Assembly: GCF_019285515.1 (NCBI RefSeq) | Contig: NZ_CP079095.1 | Span: 3,008,501 to 3,072,500 of the forward strand | Length of the DNA: 64,000 bases | DNA from: Methylococcus sp. Mc7 | Lineage (GTDB): Bacteria > Pseudomonadota > Gammaproteobacteria > Methylococcales > Methylococcaceae | Direction: 5' to 3' | Shown here: piece after piece, positions 46,613 through 55,694 of the stretch | How the letters are laid out: every line of letters begins with the position of its first letter | Position numbering within the stretch: the first letter of the stretch is position 1 | The notes under the pieces: model-generated | What the model saw: the letters and a program-made list of their open reading frames with translations, nothing else | What the model was told of the DNA's origin: nothing | The model's database searches: none | Made by a program: the position numbers and the translations under genes

Positions 46613-49408
46613 ATGGTCGCAACGATTGCCGAACAGCCGGATGTTTGGCCCTATCCGGGCTCCCGCTGGTGGAAGTTCGACTTTCACACGCACACTCCCG
46701 TCTCGCTGGATACGCCATGGCATCGGCAAAACCTCGATCTGTCGCCGGAGCTATGGTTGCTCAGATTCATGGCGGCCGGAATCGACTGTGTGGCCGTAAC
46801 CGACCACAACAGCGGTGCCTGGGCCGATTCGCTCAAGGCAGCTTACGAGGGAATGAAAGCTCGGCGCCCGGAAGGCTTCCGCGAATTGACCCTCTTCTCG
46901 GGCGTCGAAATTTCGGTGCAGGGCGGCTTTCATCTGCTGGCCCTCTTCGATCCCGCCGCCACGACCAGTGACATCGATACCTTGCTCGGGCAAGTCGGCT
47001 ACAACGGGACCAAAGGTGACAGCGACGGCGTGACGCGCCGCGGTGCTGGCGAGGTGGTGCAGGCGGTGCTGGACTCGGGCGGGCTTCCCATCCTCGCGCA
47101 TGCCGATGGCGACAAAGGGCTACTGGCTGTGCGGGAAGGCACGCGCGAGTGCCGGCTCGACGCGAACACGGTCCTGGAGGCGCTCGACACCGATGGGCTC
47201 CTGGCCATGGAATGGCTCGACATGGCGAAGCCGCTCCCCGAGCGCGTCGAGAAGCGGGCGAGCAAGCTCGCCCGTGTGCTCGGCAGCGACTGTCACAGCT
47301 TTCAAGGCAACGGCGGGGCTGGCTCACGCTACACCTGGGTCAAGATGGCCACGCCCACCCTCGAAGGCCTGCGGCTGGCGCTGCTGGATGGCAATGGCGT
47401 TTCCATCCGGCGCAGCGATGAAGGGCCCTTCGAGCCGTTCAGGACGCCAGCACACTTCATCACCGGCATCGAGGTCGAGTCGGCCCGCTTCATGGGCAAC
47501 GGGCAGCCCGAGCGGCTCGCCCTTACGCCCTACTACAACGCCTTGATCGGAGGGCGCGGCACCGGAAAATCAACCATCGTCCATGCGACGCGCCTGGCAT
47601 TCCGGCGCGATGACGATCTGAAGCATCTGACCGAGAAGAGCGATCCTCGGCGCCAATTCGAGGACTTCCGCAAGGCCGTCAGGGGACGCGATGGCGACGG
47701 CGCGTTACGCGAGAACACCGAAATCCGCATCGAACTGATCTGCGATGGCGTTCCGCATCGCCTGCGCTGGCGAGCGGACGGTCAAGGCGATGTGGTCGAG
47801 GAACGTGGTGAAAATGGTCAATGGATGGTCTCGGCGAGCCAGGCCATCCATGCCGAGCGCTTCCCGATCCGTTTGTTTTCGCAGGGGCAGATTGCTGCAA
47901 TGGCCGGCGACAGCCGCCAGGCGCTGCTCGACGTCATCGACCAAGCGGCCAATATCGCGCCGCTGCACCGCGCCTTCGAGGAAGCCAGGCGCACTTACTT
48001 CGCCCAACGGGCGAAGCTGCGCGAGCTCGATGGTCATTTGAGTGGTAGCCCCGAGTTGCAGCGCAAACATGCGGACCTGATCCGCAAGATCGAGGCCCTG
48101 GCGCAATCCCACCACGCCGAAGTGCTCAAGGCGCATCAGCAAGCGCAACGACAGCGCCGCGAAGTGGACCAGGCGCTCGAACAGTTGCGCGCTTTGCCTG
48201 CGCGGATCGAAGCCTTGGCGCAGGATTTTCTGCTCGACGACTGGCCCGATGGTGCCTTCGATGTGTCGCAAGATGCCGATGTCTTGGCTTGGCGGAATGA
48301 TGCCGAGGCTGCTCTGACGGAAGTGCAGGATGCGCTGTCCCGTGCCGCGACTGCGCTGCGTGGGCGGACGGATGCGCTGGGCGCGGATGAGCGGCTGGCG
48401 ATTTGGCGTCGGCGTGTGGACAAGGCGCGGGAAGCTTATGAAGCGCTCCAGGCCGCATTGGCAGCGCAAGGCGTGGCCGATCCGCAGACCTTCGGTCGAC
48501 TGGTTCAGGAGCGACAGCAGCTCGAAGTGCAACTGAAGCAACTGGAGCAGATCGGACGCGACCGGGAGCGCCTGCAGGCGGAGAACGACGCGCAATGGCT
48601 GCGCGTGGCGCAGGCACGTGCCGCCATCAGCCAGGCACGTGCCGCCTTTCTAGGGGATGCGCTGCGCGCCAACGAATTCGTGCGCATGGAGGTGGTGCCG
48701 TACGGCTTCGACGCAAGGATCATCGAGCGCGATCTGCGCGAGCTGCTTGATGTCGCCGGTGACCGCTTCGAAGGAGACATACTGCAATTGCGTGACAGCG
48801 AACCTGCAGGCGGCCTTGCCTTTGAGCTGGCTCAGGCCGATGACCGTGAGCGAACGTTGCAGGTCATCAAGCAGCGGCTGATCGATATCGATGGCAGTTT
48901 CGGTGGTCATTTCCGCAACTACCTGCAGCGCAAGCTGGAAAAACCAGAGTTCGCCGACCACATCCGCTGCTGGTTCCCAACGGACGACCTGCGCATCGAA
49001 TACAGCCGCACTGGCAATGGGCAAGACTGGGCCGCCATTTCGCAGGGCTCGCAAGGTCAGCGTTCGGCGGCCTTGCTTGCGTTCCTGCTCGCCTTCGGCG
49101 ATGAGCCGCTGGTGCTCGACCAGCCCGAGGACGATCTGGACAACCACCTGATCTACGACCTGATCGTGCGCCAGATCCGGGCCAACAAGCTGCGCCGGCA
49201 ACTGATCATCGTGACCCACAATCCCAACGTCGTGGTCAATGGCGACGCCGAGATGGTCCACGCCTTCGATTTTCGCGGCGGTCAGTGCCGGGTCGTCGAG
49301 CGCGGTGCACTACAGGAGCTGCCGGTGCGCGAAGAAGTGTGTCGCGTGATGGAAGGCGGCCACGAGGCCTTTGCGCGCCGCTGGGCGCGCTTGGGCCGGG
49401 AGCTTTGA
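46613..49408 (+). CDS. TrlF-like ATPase: PHP phosphoesterase fused to SMC/ABC-type ATPase
   Basis: A 931-residue fusion. The PHP metal-dependent phosphoesterase domain (residues 1-270) has DFHTHT (23-28), TDHN (63-66), ILAHADGD and GSDCHSF. The SMC/RecN-like ABC ATPase (from about 290) has Walker A GGRGTGKST (about 312-320), a coiled coil (about 470-680), signature GSQGQRSAAL and Walker B LVLDQPEDDLDN (about 831). Such PHP-SMC proteins occur in defence islands; a nucleic-acid cleavage activity is a fair inference. A 70-bp gap, the largest in the operon, separates it from DUF3780, and it starts the first extra module. Confidence 0.88.
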   Translation: MVATIAEQPDVWPYPGSRWWKFDFHTHTPVSLDTPWHRQNLDLSPELWLLRFMAAGIDCVAVTDHNSGAWADSLKAAYEGMKARRPEGFRELTLFSGVEISVQGGFHLLALFDPAATTSDIDTLLGQVGYNGTKGDSDGVTRRGAGEVVQAVLDSGGLPILAHADGDKGLLAVREGTRECRLDANTVLEALDTDGLLAMEWLDMAKPLPERVEKRASKLARVLGSDCHSFQGNGGAGSRYTWVKMATPTLEGLRLALLDGNGVSIRRSDEGPFEPFRTPAHFITGIEVESARFMGNGQPERLALTPYYNALIGGRGTGKSTIVHATRLAFRRDDDLKHLTEKSDPRRQFEDFRKAVRGRDGDGALRENTEIRIELICDGVPHRLRWRADGQGDVVEERGENGQWMVSASQAIHAERFPIRLFSQGQIAAMAGDSRQALLDVIDQAANIAPLHRAFEEARRTYFAQRAKLRELDGHLSGSPELQRKHADLIRKIEALAQSHHAEVLKAHQQAQRQRREVDQALEQLRALPARIEALAQDFLLDDWPDGAFDVSQDADVLAWRNDAEAALTEVQDALSRAATALRGRTDALGADERLAIWRRRVDKAREAYEALQAALAAQGVADPQTFGRLVQERQQLEVQLKQLEQIGRDRERLQAENDAQWLRVAQARAAISQARAAFLGDALRANEFVRMEVVPYGFDARIIERDLRELLDVAGDRFEGDILQLRDSEPAGGLAFELAQADDRERTLQVIKQRLIDIDGSFGGHFRNYLQRKLEKPEFADHIRCWFPTDDLRIEYSRTGNGQDWAAISQGSQGQRSAALLAFLLAFGDEPLVLDQPEDDLDNHLIYDLIVRQIRANKLRRQLIIVTHNPNVVVNGDAEMVHAFDFRGGQCRVVERGALQELPVREEVCRVMEGGHEAFARRWARLGREL

Positions 49409-49409
49409 G

Positions 49410-50711
49410 ATGCTAGCGACCAGAAGCGAACTCATCGACAAAATCCGCCTCGGCGAAGATAGCTTCCTGGAACTGAAAGAGGTGCGTTTCGCCGGGGGCA
49501 AGATCAGGGGACCCGAGCAGAACGATCTGGCCGATGAGCTGGCGGCCTTCGCCAACAGTCGCGGCGGGGTGCTGTTGCTCGGCGTGCATGACAAGTCGCG
49601 CGAGGTCCTGGGCATCCCCGTGGACCGCCTCGATGCGGTCGAAGCCTTGGTGCGCCAGGCTTGCGAAGACTCCATCCGGCCGCCGCTGGCGCCCGTCATC
49701 GAGCGCACGACCCTGCCCGATGCGGCGGGCGTCGAACAGCCGGTGCTGCGCATGGAGGTCTCGCCCAGCCTGTTCGTCCACCAGAGTCCCGGAGGTTACT
49801 TCCACCGGGTGGGCTCCTCCAAGCGCCCCATCCCACCCGAGCAGCTTGCACGGCTGTTCCAGCAGCGCAGCCAGTCGCGCCTGATCCGTTTCGACGAAAC
49901 GCCGATCGCAACGGCGAGACTGGATGAGCTGGAAGAGGCGCTGTGGCGGCGCTTTGCTCCGAAGACGACGCAGGAGCCTGCCGAGCGGCTGCTTGCCAAG
50001 CTGGCCATGGCAGCGCAGGACGACGCAGACGTCTGGCGGCCCACGGTCGCAGGTATTTTGCTGGCCAGCGGGAAGCCCCATCGGCATATTCCCGGTGCCT
50101 TCATCCAGGCCGTGGCTTACGCCGGCACCGCTGTCACACCGGCGACCGGCGATGCCTATCAGCGCGATGCGCTGGACATTACCGGCCCGCTCGATCAGCA
50201 GATCTTCGGCGCCTGTGATTTCGTGCGCAAGAATATGCGCGTGGCGGCGCGGAAAAATGCTGAAGGCGGCCGGGAAGACCTGCCGCAGTTCGACATGCTG
50301 TCGGTTTTCGAGGCGGTCACCAACGCCGTGGCTCATCGCGATTACTCCCTGGCAGGCAGCAAAGTGCGGCTGCGCTTGTTCGAGGATCGTCTGGAGATTT
50401 ACACCCCGGGCATGCTCCCCAACACCATGACCCCCGAGAGTCTGCCCTACCGCCAGGCCGCGCGTAACGAGGCGGTCACCAGCCTGCTGGCGCGGTGTCC
50501 GGTGGTGCGTGATGACCTGAGCGCCCATCGCTCGCACATCATGGATAAGCGTGGCGAAGGCGTCCCCATCATCCTGGCCCGCAGCGAGGCGCTCTCCGGA
50601 AAGCTTCCGGTGTATCGCCAGATCGACGACAGCGAACTGTTCCTGACCATCTACGCCGCCAGTCCGGAAGAGGCATCCGGGGACACGGAGGATCATTTTG
50701 GATCGGAATAA
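49410..50711 (+). CDS. AlbA_2/Schlafen-domain protein with C-terminal HATPase (ATP-binding)
   Basis: A 433-residue protein. The N-terminal AlbA_2 (Schlafen) domain covers about residues 10-120: EDSFLELKEVRF, DLADELAAFANSRGGVLLLGV. The C-terminal half carries a GHKL ATPase of the HATPase_c_4 type: MLSVFEAVTNAVAHRDYSLAGSKVRLRLFEDRLEIYTPG. This architecture is common in putative regulators and in defence islands, where some Schlafen domains act as nucleases. ATG 49410 is 1 bp after the TrlF stop, so it is certainly co-translated. A simple regulator is the alternative reading. Confidence 0.85.
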   Translation: MLATRSELIDKIRLGEDSFLELKEVRFAGGKIRGPEQNDLADELAAFANSRGGVLLLGVHDKSREVLGIPVDRLDAVEALVRQACEDSIRPPLAPVIERTTLPDAAGVEQPVLRMEVSPSLFVHQSPGGYFHRVGSSKRPIPPEQLARLFQQRSQSRLIRFDETPIATARLDELEEALWRRFAPKTTQEPAERLLAKLAMAAQDDADVWRPTVAGILLASGKPHRHIPGAFIQAVAYAGTAVTPATGDAYQRDALDITGPLDQQIFGACDFVRKNMRVAARKNAEGGREDLPQFDMLSVFEAVTNAVAHRDYSLAGSKVRLRLFEDRLEIYTPGMLPNTMTPESLPYRQAARNEAVTSLLARCPVVRDDLSAHRSHIMDKRGEGVPIILARSEALSGKLPVYRQIDDSELFLTIYAASPEEASGDTEDHFGSE

Positions 50712-50715
50712 CGCC

Positions 50716-51009
50716 ATGAACCCGCTTCCCAAACGGTTGAAGGATGATGCCCGGGCGCATCTGCAAGATGACGTCGTGTCCGATGAACAGCCAATAACCG
50801 AACTGGGGAAGAAACTGCTGGCATTGCGTCGAGCCTGGCTTGCCAGCGGCGGAAAGCCCTTGTCGGCCGACCAATTGGACGAAGAGATGCGGGAACGTCG
50901 GGGAGGGCTGATGTTTGCTGAAAAAAATCTCGCGGAAGATTGGCTGCGAGCCGAGGAGGACGAGGCATGGGCGCATTTGCAGCAGGCACGGCCAGGGGAT
51001 CATTCGTGA
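50716..51009 (+). CDS. Small hypothetical protein of the defence operon
   Basis: A 97-residue protein, not recognised. Charged and predicted helical: ITELGKKLLALRRAWLASGGKPLSADQLDEEMRERRGG. ATG 50716 lies 4 bp after the Schlafen gene stop; a TTG at 50698 is an in-frame alternative. Its TGA overlaps the GTG of the methyltransferase gene. The acidic, helical make-up and its position before an enzyme resemble antitoxin-like or adaptor proteins, but that is only an impression. Confidence 0.7.
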   Translation: MNPLPKRLKDDARAHLQDDVVSDEQPITELGKKLLALRRAWLASGGKPLSADQLDEEMRERRGGLMFAEKNLAEDWLRAEEDEAWAHLQQARPGDHS

Positions 51010-53969
51010 CACCCCTCACCCCCCTGGCATTGAAAGACGCGCCTGCCTTGATCGAAACAGTCTTCCCGGCGCAGAAGGTGTCGTTCGAGGCGCAGAAGGA
51101 ACGCAAAGCCGGTCGAGCCCAGACCCTTACTGGACTTGGCTCGTTTTGGAAGGGCAGGAAGCCCCTGATCCTGGTGCGCGCCATCGTCCTCGGCAGCCTC
51201 CTGCCGCCCACGGACGACGCCGAGGCCGACCTGGCCATATTCGAGAAGCTCATGGCCTTCGACGACGAGGGATTGGCACGCCGCGCACTCGCCGCCAACG
51301 CCTTCTCCGCCGCCCGGCTGCAGGAGACGATGCCCATCGCCGACCCCGAGCGCTATTTCTCTCTCCCCTCTCCCCCCGGGAGAGGGGCCGGGGGTGAGGG
51401 CAAGGCGCGCTGGCGCCGCGACATCACCGACGACGACAAGCTCGTCCTGTACCGCCGCGCGCTGGCAACACTCCCTAGCTACGAAGAAAAGGCTGGCATA
51501 GCCAAGCGCCCCGAAGAAGTGGATCAGGACTGGCTCTACGCCCCGGTATGGCCGGTGGTGAATCGTCACTATGCCCATCTGGGGCTCGATGCCCATTCCT
51601 TCCCCGAACTCATTGAGCAGCTCGGTATTTTGCGCTACGGCCACCGTCCGCGCGTAGGCGACACCTTCTGCGGCGGCGGCTCTATTCCCTTCGAGGCGGC
51701 GCGCATCGGCTGCGATGTCTATGCCTCGGACCTGAACCCCGTGGCCTGCATGTTGACGTGGGGCGCATTCAACGTCATTGGCGCATCTCCTGAACAACGC
51801 AACGAAATCGATCAGGCGCAGCGTATTGTTGCAGATGCAGTGGACACTGAAATTACGCGGTTGGGTATCGAACACGACGAGCATGGTAACCGTGCCAAAG
51901 CGTATCTCTATTGCTTGGAAGCTCGCTGCCCCGAAACTGGCTGGCTCGTGCCAATGGCGCCCAACTGGGTTATCTCGCGGTTCAAGGGGGTTATCGCGGT
52001 TCTGAAGCCAAACCATGAAAAACGGAAATTTGATATTGAAATCAAATCTGGCGCGTCAAATCCCGAAGTAGCTGCTGCAGAGGTGGGCACGGTGCAAGGC
52101 GAATCGCTGGTTTATTCGCTGAACGGCAAGACGTATCGAATTCCCATCAAGACGATACGCGGAGATTACCGCCTTGCGGATGGAACGACGGGCAATCGCC
52201 TGCGCCAGTGGAAAAAAGAGGACTTCGTGCCGAGGCACGATGATATCTTCCAAGAGAGGTTGTACTGCATTCACTGGATTGCCAAGGAAAGCATTGGAAA
52301 GCCGCGCTTGGAAACTTTCTTCGCCGCACCGACCGACGCCGATCTGAAACGCGAGCAGCGCGTGGAAGAGATCGTCGCCGAAAACCTCGCCCGCTGGCAG
52401 GAGGAAGGCTGGGTGCCGGATATGGCCATCGAGCCTGGGGACGAGACGACACGCCTATTCCGAGAGCGTGGCTGGACCCACTGGCACCACCTGTTCAATG
52501 CGCGGCAACTCCAAATGCTGCAGAGCATCCTGCGACATGGAAGAACAACGAACACCTGGCTGGCCAGTCTCGGAATTCTCAACCTTCAATCCAAGCTTTG
52601 TGCGTGGCACAACGATGGTCGAAAGGGCGGACTTCAAAACGTCTTCTCGAACCAAGCACTCAATACCCTGTTCAATTGGGGTTCGCGCGGACTTGTCGAT
52701 CTCACGGCCTACATCCAACTCGACACGAAGAATTCTCCAGTTCGGCAATCGCTTGATTTGAAGGCGGTTCCAGCGGAGGCGGTGTCAGTTGAGTCTGAGT
52801 TCTGGATCACCGACCCCCCCTACGCCGACGCCGTCAACTACCACGAGATTACCGAGTTCTTTATCGCCTGGCTGCGCAAGAACCCGCCCAAGCCCTTCGA
52901 CGAATGGGTGTGGGACTCGCGCCGGGCGCTGGCGATCAAGGGTTCGGGTGAAGACTTCCGGCGCGGCATGGTCGCCGCCTACAAAGCCATGGCCGAGCAC
53001 ATGCCCGACAACGGCATGCAGTGCGTGATGTTCACCCATCAGGACACGGGGGTGTGGAGCGACCTGATCGGCATCTTCTGGGCGGCGGGCCTGCAAGTGG
53101 TGGCCGCGTGGTACATCGCCACCGAGACCACCTCGGAGCTCAAGAAGGGCGGCTACGTGCAGGGCACGGTGATCCTGATGCTCAGGAAGCGCCCCCCCGG
53201 CGAGCGTGCCGGCTTCAAGCAGCGCCTGCTACCCGCCGTGCGCCAGGAGGTGGCGCGGCAGATCGAGACCATGATGCACCTCAACAAGCAGGTGTCCGCG
53301 CATCACGGCGAGCCGGTTTGGAACGACTCGGACCTGCAGATGGCGGGCTATGCGGCCGCACTGAAGGTGCTCACGGCCTACACCCACATCGGCGGCGAGG
53401 ACGTGACGACCTTCGCCCTGCGCCCGCGTGCCCGCGGGGAAGTGACCGTCGTGGACGAGATCGTCCAGCAGGCGAGCGAGACGGCGTCCAGCCTGTTGGT
53501 GCCAGAAGGCTTGAGTTCCGCGACCTGGGCCAAGCTCACAGGCATCGAGCGCTTCATGCTGCGCATGTGGGACATGGAGACGACCGGCGCGCAGAAGCTC
53601 GACAACTACCAGAACTTCGCCAAGGCCTTCCGTGTGGCGGACTACAGCCGCGTGATGGGCGACATGCGGCCCAACCAGGCGCGCCTGAAGCGGGTGACCG
53701 AGTTCACATCCCGCGACCTGACCGACGCCACTGAGCTGGGCGCAACCCGCCTCGGCCGACTCATCATCGCCCTGCAACAGATGCTGAAGGACACCGAGCC
53801 GCAAGTGATCGTCGATCAGCTGCGCGCCGAGATGGCGGACTTCCTGGAAATTCGCCCGCTGCTGGTGGATCTGCTGGTCTTCATCGAGCGCAAGTCGGCG
53901 GAGTCTGAAGTGCGCAGCGCCGCCGAGGTGCTGGGTGCGCGGCTGAAGAACCTGCGCTTTGGGGATTGA
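51006..53969 (+). CDS. DUF1156 DNA methyltransferase (Hma-type methylase) with repeat insertion
   Basis: A 987-residue SAM-dependent DNA methyltransferase of the DUF1156 family. SAM-binding DTFCGGGSIPFEAA is at residues 219-232 and catalytic TDPPYADAV at about 602-610. By family this gives adenine or cytosine-N4 methylation. Residues 119-132 (SLPSPPGRGAGGEG) come from an in-frame palindromic repeat. The centre (about 51780-52790) is visibly less GC-rich than both flanks, as if exchanged by recombination. The start GTG 51006 overlaps the preceding stop; an in-frame ATG at 50967 is the alternative. It probably marks self DNA for the defence complex. Confidence 0.9.
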   Translation: MTPLTPLALKDAPALIETVFPAQKVSFEAQKERKAGRAQTLTGLGSFWKGRKPLILVRAIVLGSLLPPTDDAEADLAIFEKLMAFDDEGLARRALAANAFSAARLQETMPIADPERYFSLPSPPGRGAGGEGKARWRRDITDDDKLVLYRRALATLPSYEEKAGIAKRPEEVDQDWLYAPVWPVVNRHYAHLGLDAHSFPELIEQLGILRYGHRPRVGDTFCGGGSIPFEAARIGCDVYASDLNPVACMLTWGAFNVIGASPEQRNEIDQAQRIVADAVDTEITRLGIEHDEHGNRAKAYLYCLEARCPETGWLVPMAPNWVISRFKGVIAVLKPNHEKRKFDIEIKSGASNPEVAAAEVGTVQGESLVYSLNGKTYRIPIKTIRGDYRLADGTTGNRLRQWKKEDFVPRHDDIFQERLYCIHWIAKESIGKPRLETFFAAPTDADLKREQRVEEIVAENLARWQEEGWVPDMAIEPGDETTRLFRERGWTHWHHLFNARQLQMLQSILRHGRTTNTWLASLGILNLQSKLCAWHNDGRKGGLQNVFSNQALNTLFNWGSRGLVDLTAYIQLDTKNSPVRQSLDLKAVPAEAVSVESEFWITDPPYADAVNYHEITEFFIAWLRKNPPKPFDEWVWDSRRALAIKGSGEDFRRGMVAAYKAMAEHMPDNGMQCVMFTHQDTGVWSDLIGIFWAAGLQVVAAWYIATETTSELKKGGYVQGTVILMLRKRPPGERAGFKQRLLPAVRQEVARQIETMMHLNKQVSAHHGEPVWNDSDLQMAGYAAALKVLTAYTHIGGEDVTTFALRPRARGEVTVVDEIVQQASETASSLLVPEGLSSATWAKLTGIERFMLRMWDMETTGAQKLDNYQNFAKAFRVADYSRVMGDMRPNQARLKRVTEFTSRDLTDATELGATRLGRLIIALQQMLKDTEPQVIVDQLRAEMADFLEIRPLLVDLLVFIERKSAESEVRSAAEVLGARLKNLRFGD
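51358..51401. repeat. GC-rich palindromic repeat (REP-like), copy C, inside the methyltransferase gene
   Basis: CCCCTCTCCCCCCGGGAGAG followed by GGGCCGGGGGTGAGGG. In frame; encodes LPSPPGRGAGGEG. Confidence 0.8.
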
Positions 53970-53979
53970 GGGAGAAGGA

Positions 53980-54396
53980 ATGCAGGCGGATTTTCTGGAT
54001 GCGCATGAGCGGCACTGGGTTGATGCGGAGGGCTTGTTCCAGGCCCAGCGCTGGGCCAATGCCGATCATCTGTATGGTATGGCGGCCGAGTGTGGATTGA
54101 AGCGGTTGATGCTGGCCTTCGGGATGCCCTATGACTCGGCCCGCGACCGTCCTGACAAGAGCCAGGACCGGACACACGCCAACGACATCTGGGCTCGCTT
54201 CGAAAGCTATCGTTGCGGCCATCATCAGGGCGCCGGTTACGCGCTGACAACGCCCAATCCTTTTGCCGATTGGGATGTGGCACAACGCTATGCCCACCAG
54301 GCGAATTTCGATCAGATGCGTGCAGAGGCTCATCAAGCCGGCGTCATCCTGGTGCGCAACCTGGTCCAGAAAGCAAAGCGGGAGGGCGTGATATGA
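53980..54396 (+). CDS. Small helical protein, HEPN-like
   Basis: A 138-residue protein, not firmly recognised. RWANADHLYGMAAECGLKRLMLAFG is the pattern seen in HEPN-like helical proteins (A-x-HL-G-AAEC-LK). HANDIWARFESYRCGHH and DVAQRYAHQANFD supply His and Arg residues, but a clean R-x4-6-H HEPN nuclease motif is not obvious. ATG 53980 follows GGGAGAAGG, 10 bp after the methyltransferase. It overlaps the next gene (ATGA), so it belongs with the two ATPases that follow. It could be an RNase effector or an inactive sensor. Confidence 0.72.
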   Translation: MQADFLDAHERHWVDAEGLFQAQRWANADHLYGMAAECGLKRLMLAFGMPYDSARDRPDKSQDRTHANDIWARFESYRCGHHQGAGYALTTPNPFADWDVAQRYAHQANFDQMRAEAHQAGVILVRNLVQKAKREGVI

Positions 54397-55694
54397 CCTT
54401 CGATGACATCCTGCCCGCCATCAAGGAGACGCTCGCCGCACATGCGGATGCGTTGAACGGCCTTTCGTTCCTGCTCATCAACCGCGATCTTTATGGTCGG
54501 GTACGTTTGATCGCCCCGGAAACCGTGCAGGAGGAGGAAGCCGCCCGCGCGGCGCTGGAAAGGCTGGCGGTCACTGTGGCCGAACGGCTCGGCTCGCACG
54601 CCTACCCACCCGATTCGGCCATTCTCTATGAAGCCGACCGGGAGCTGGCTTGCCAAGGCGCCGCAACCGTCCCGCTCGAAGGCCATGCTAACGTGTGGGT
54701 GGTGGACCGTCTGGCGACCGAAGGCAACTGGGCGCAGATCGCGCCTGAAACTCAGGGGCCGCCCCGCATTGTGTTCTTTTCGATCAAGGGTGGTGTGGGT
54801 CGCTCCACGGCGCTGGCCGCCACCGCCTGGTGGCTGGCCCAAGCGGGCAGGCGCGTCCTGGTGCTGGACCTGGACTTGGAATCCCCCGGCCTGTCGTCCA
54901 GCCTGTTGCCGCCTGATCGTCAGCCCAAGTACGGCATTACCGACTGGCTGGTGGAGGATCTGGTGGACAACGCCGATGCGGTGTTCGAAAGCCTGATCGC
55001 CACTAGCGGCTTGTCCCATGACGGTGAGATCTACGTGGTTCCGGCTCATGGTGCCGATCCAGGTGAATATGTGGCCAAACTAGGGCGAGTGTGGATGCCC
55101 AAAATTCGATCGGACGGGACGCGCGAGTCATGGTCCAGCCGATTGCATCGACTATTGCAGGCGCTGGAGGGGCGCATCCGTCCCGATGTGGTGCTGATTG
55201 ATTCGCGCGCCGGTATCGACGAGGTGGCATCCGCCTGCGTGACCGATCTAGGTGCGAACCTAGTGCTGTTGTTCGCACTGGAAGGCAGCCAGACCTGGAG
55301 CGGCTACCGTATTCTGTTCGAGCACTGGCGGCGTGCCGGGGTCGCTGAATCGGTGCGTGAAAGGTTGCAGCTTGTGGCGGCGACAACACCCGATACCGAA
55401 GCCCGTCTCAATTATCTCGAGACCTTGCGCGAGAACGGGTATGACCTTTTTGCGACGTCACTCTACGACGAAATTCAAGCTGGGGAGGCGGTTGGAGATC
55501 GCTGGCATTTCGAGGCGGCGGACGATACTGCACCGCATGCCCCCTGGGAGGTACGTTGGCACCAAAGCTTTGCCGGCTTGAGATCATTGCATGGGCGCCT
55601 CACGGAGATCGATGACACTGCGGTGCGTGCCATTTTCGGCCCGATGATCGAGGGCATCGTACAAACCGCAGGGCTGGAGAATGGCAATGTCTGA
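54393..55694 (+). CDS. KGGVGR-variant ParA/MinD-like ATPase
   Basis: A 433-residue SIMIBI-class ATPase. The deviant Walker A KGGVGRST is at residues 132-139, with Arg where typical ParA has Lys/Thr; VLDLDLESPGLSSSLL and VLIDSRAGIDEVAS follow. The first 125 residues form a separate domain. NCBI models recognise a KGGVGR-motif variant group, as I recall; its function is not settled. The ATG overlaps the helical protein gene, and the next ATPase gene overlaps its end. Together the three look like one cassette inserted between methyltransferase and helicase. Confidence 0.82.
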   Translation: MTFDDILPAIKETLAAHADALNGLSFLLINRDLYGRVRLIAPETVQEEEAARAALERLAVTVAERLGSHAYPPDSAILYEADRELACQGAATVPLEGHANVWVVDRLATEGNWAQIAPETQGPPRIVFFSIKGGVGRSTALAATAWWLAQAGRRVLVLDLDLESPGLSSSLLPPDRQPKYGITDWLVEDLVDNADAVFESLIATSGLSHDGEIYVVPAHGADPGEYVAKLGRVWMPKIRSDGTRESWSSRLHRLLQALEGRIRPDVVLIDSRAGIDEVASACVTDLGANLVLLFALEGSQTWSGYRILFEHWRRAGVAESVRERLQLVAATTPDTEARLNYLETLRENGYDLFATSLYDEIQAGEAVGDRWHFEAADDTAPHAPWEVRWHQSFAGLRSLHGRLTEIDDTAVRAIFGPMIEGIVQTAGLENGNV

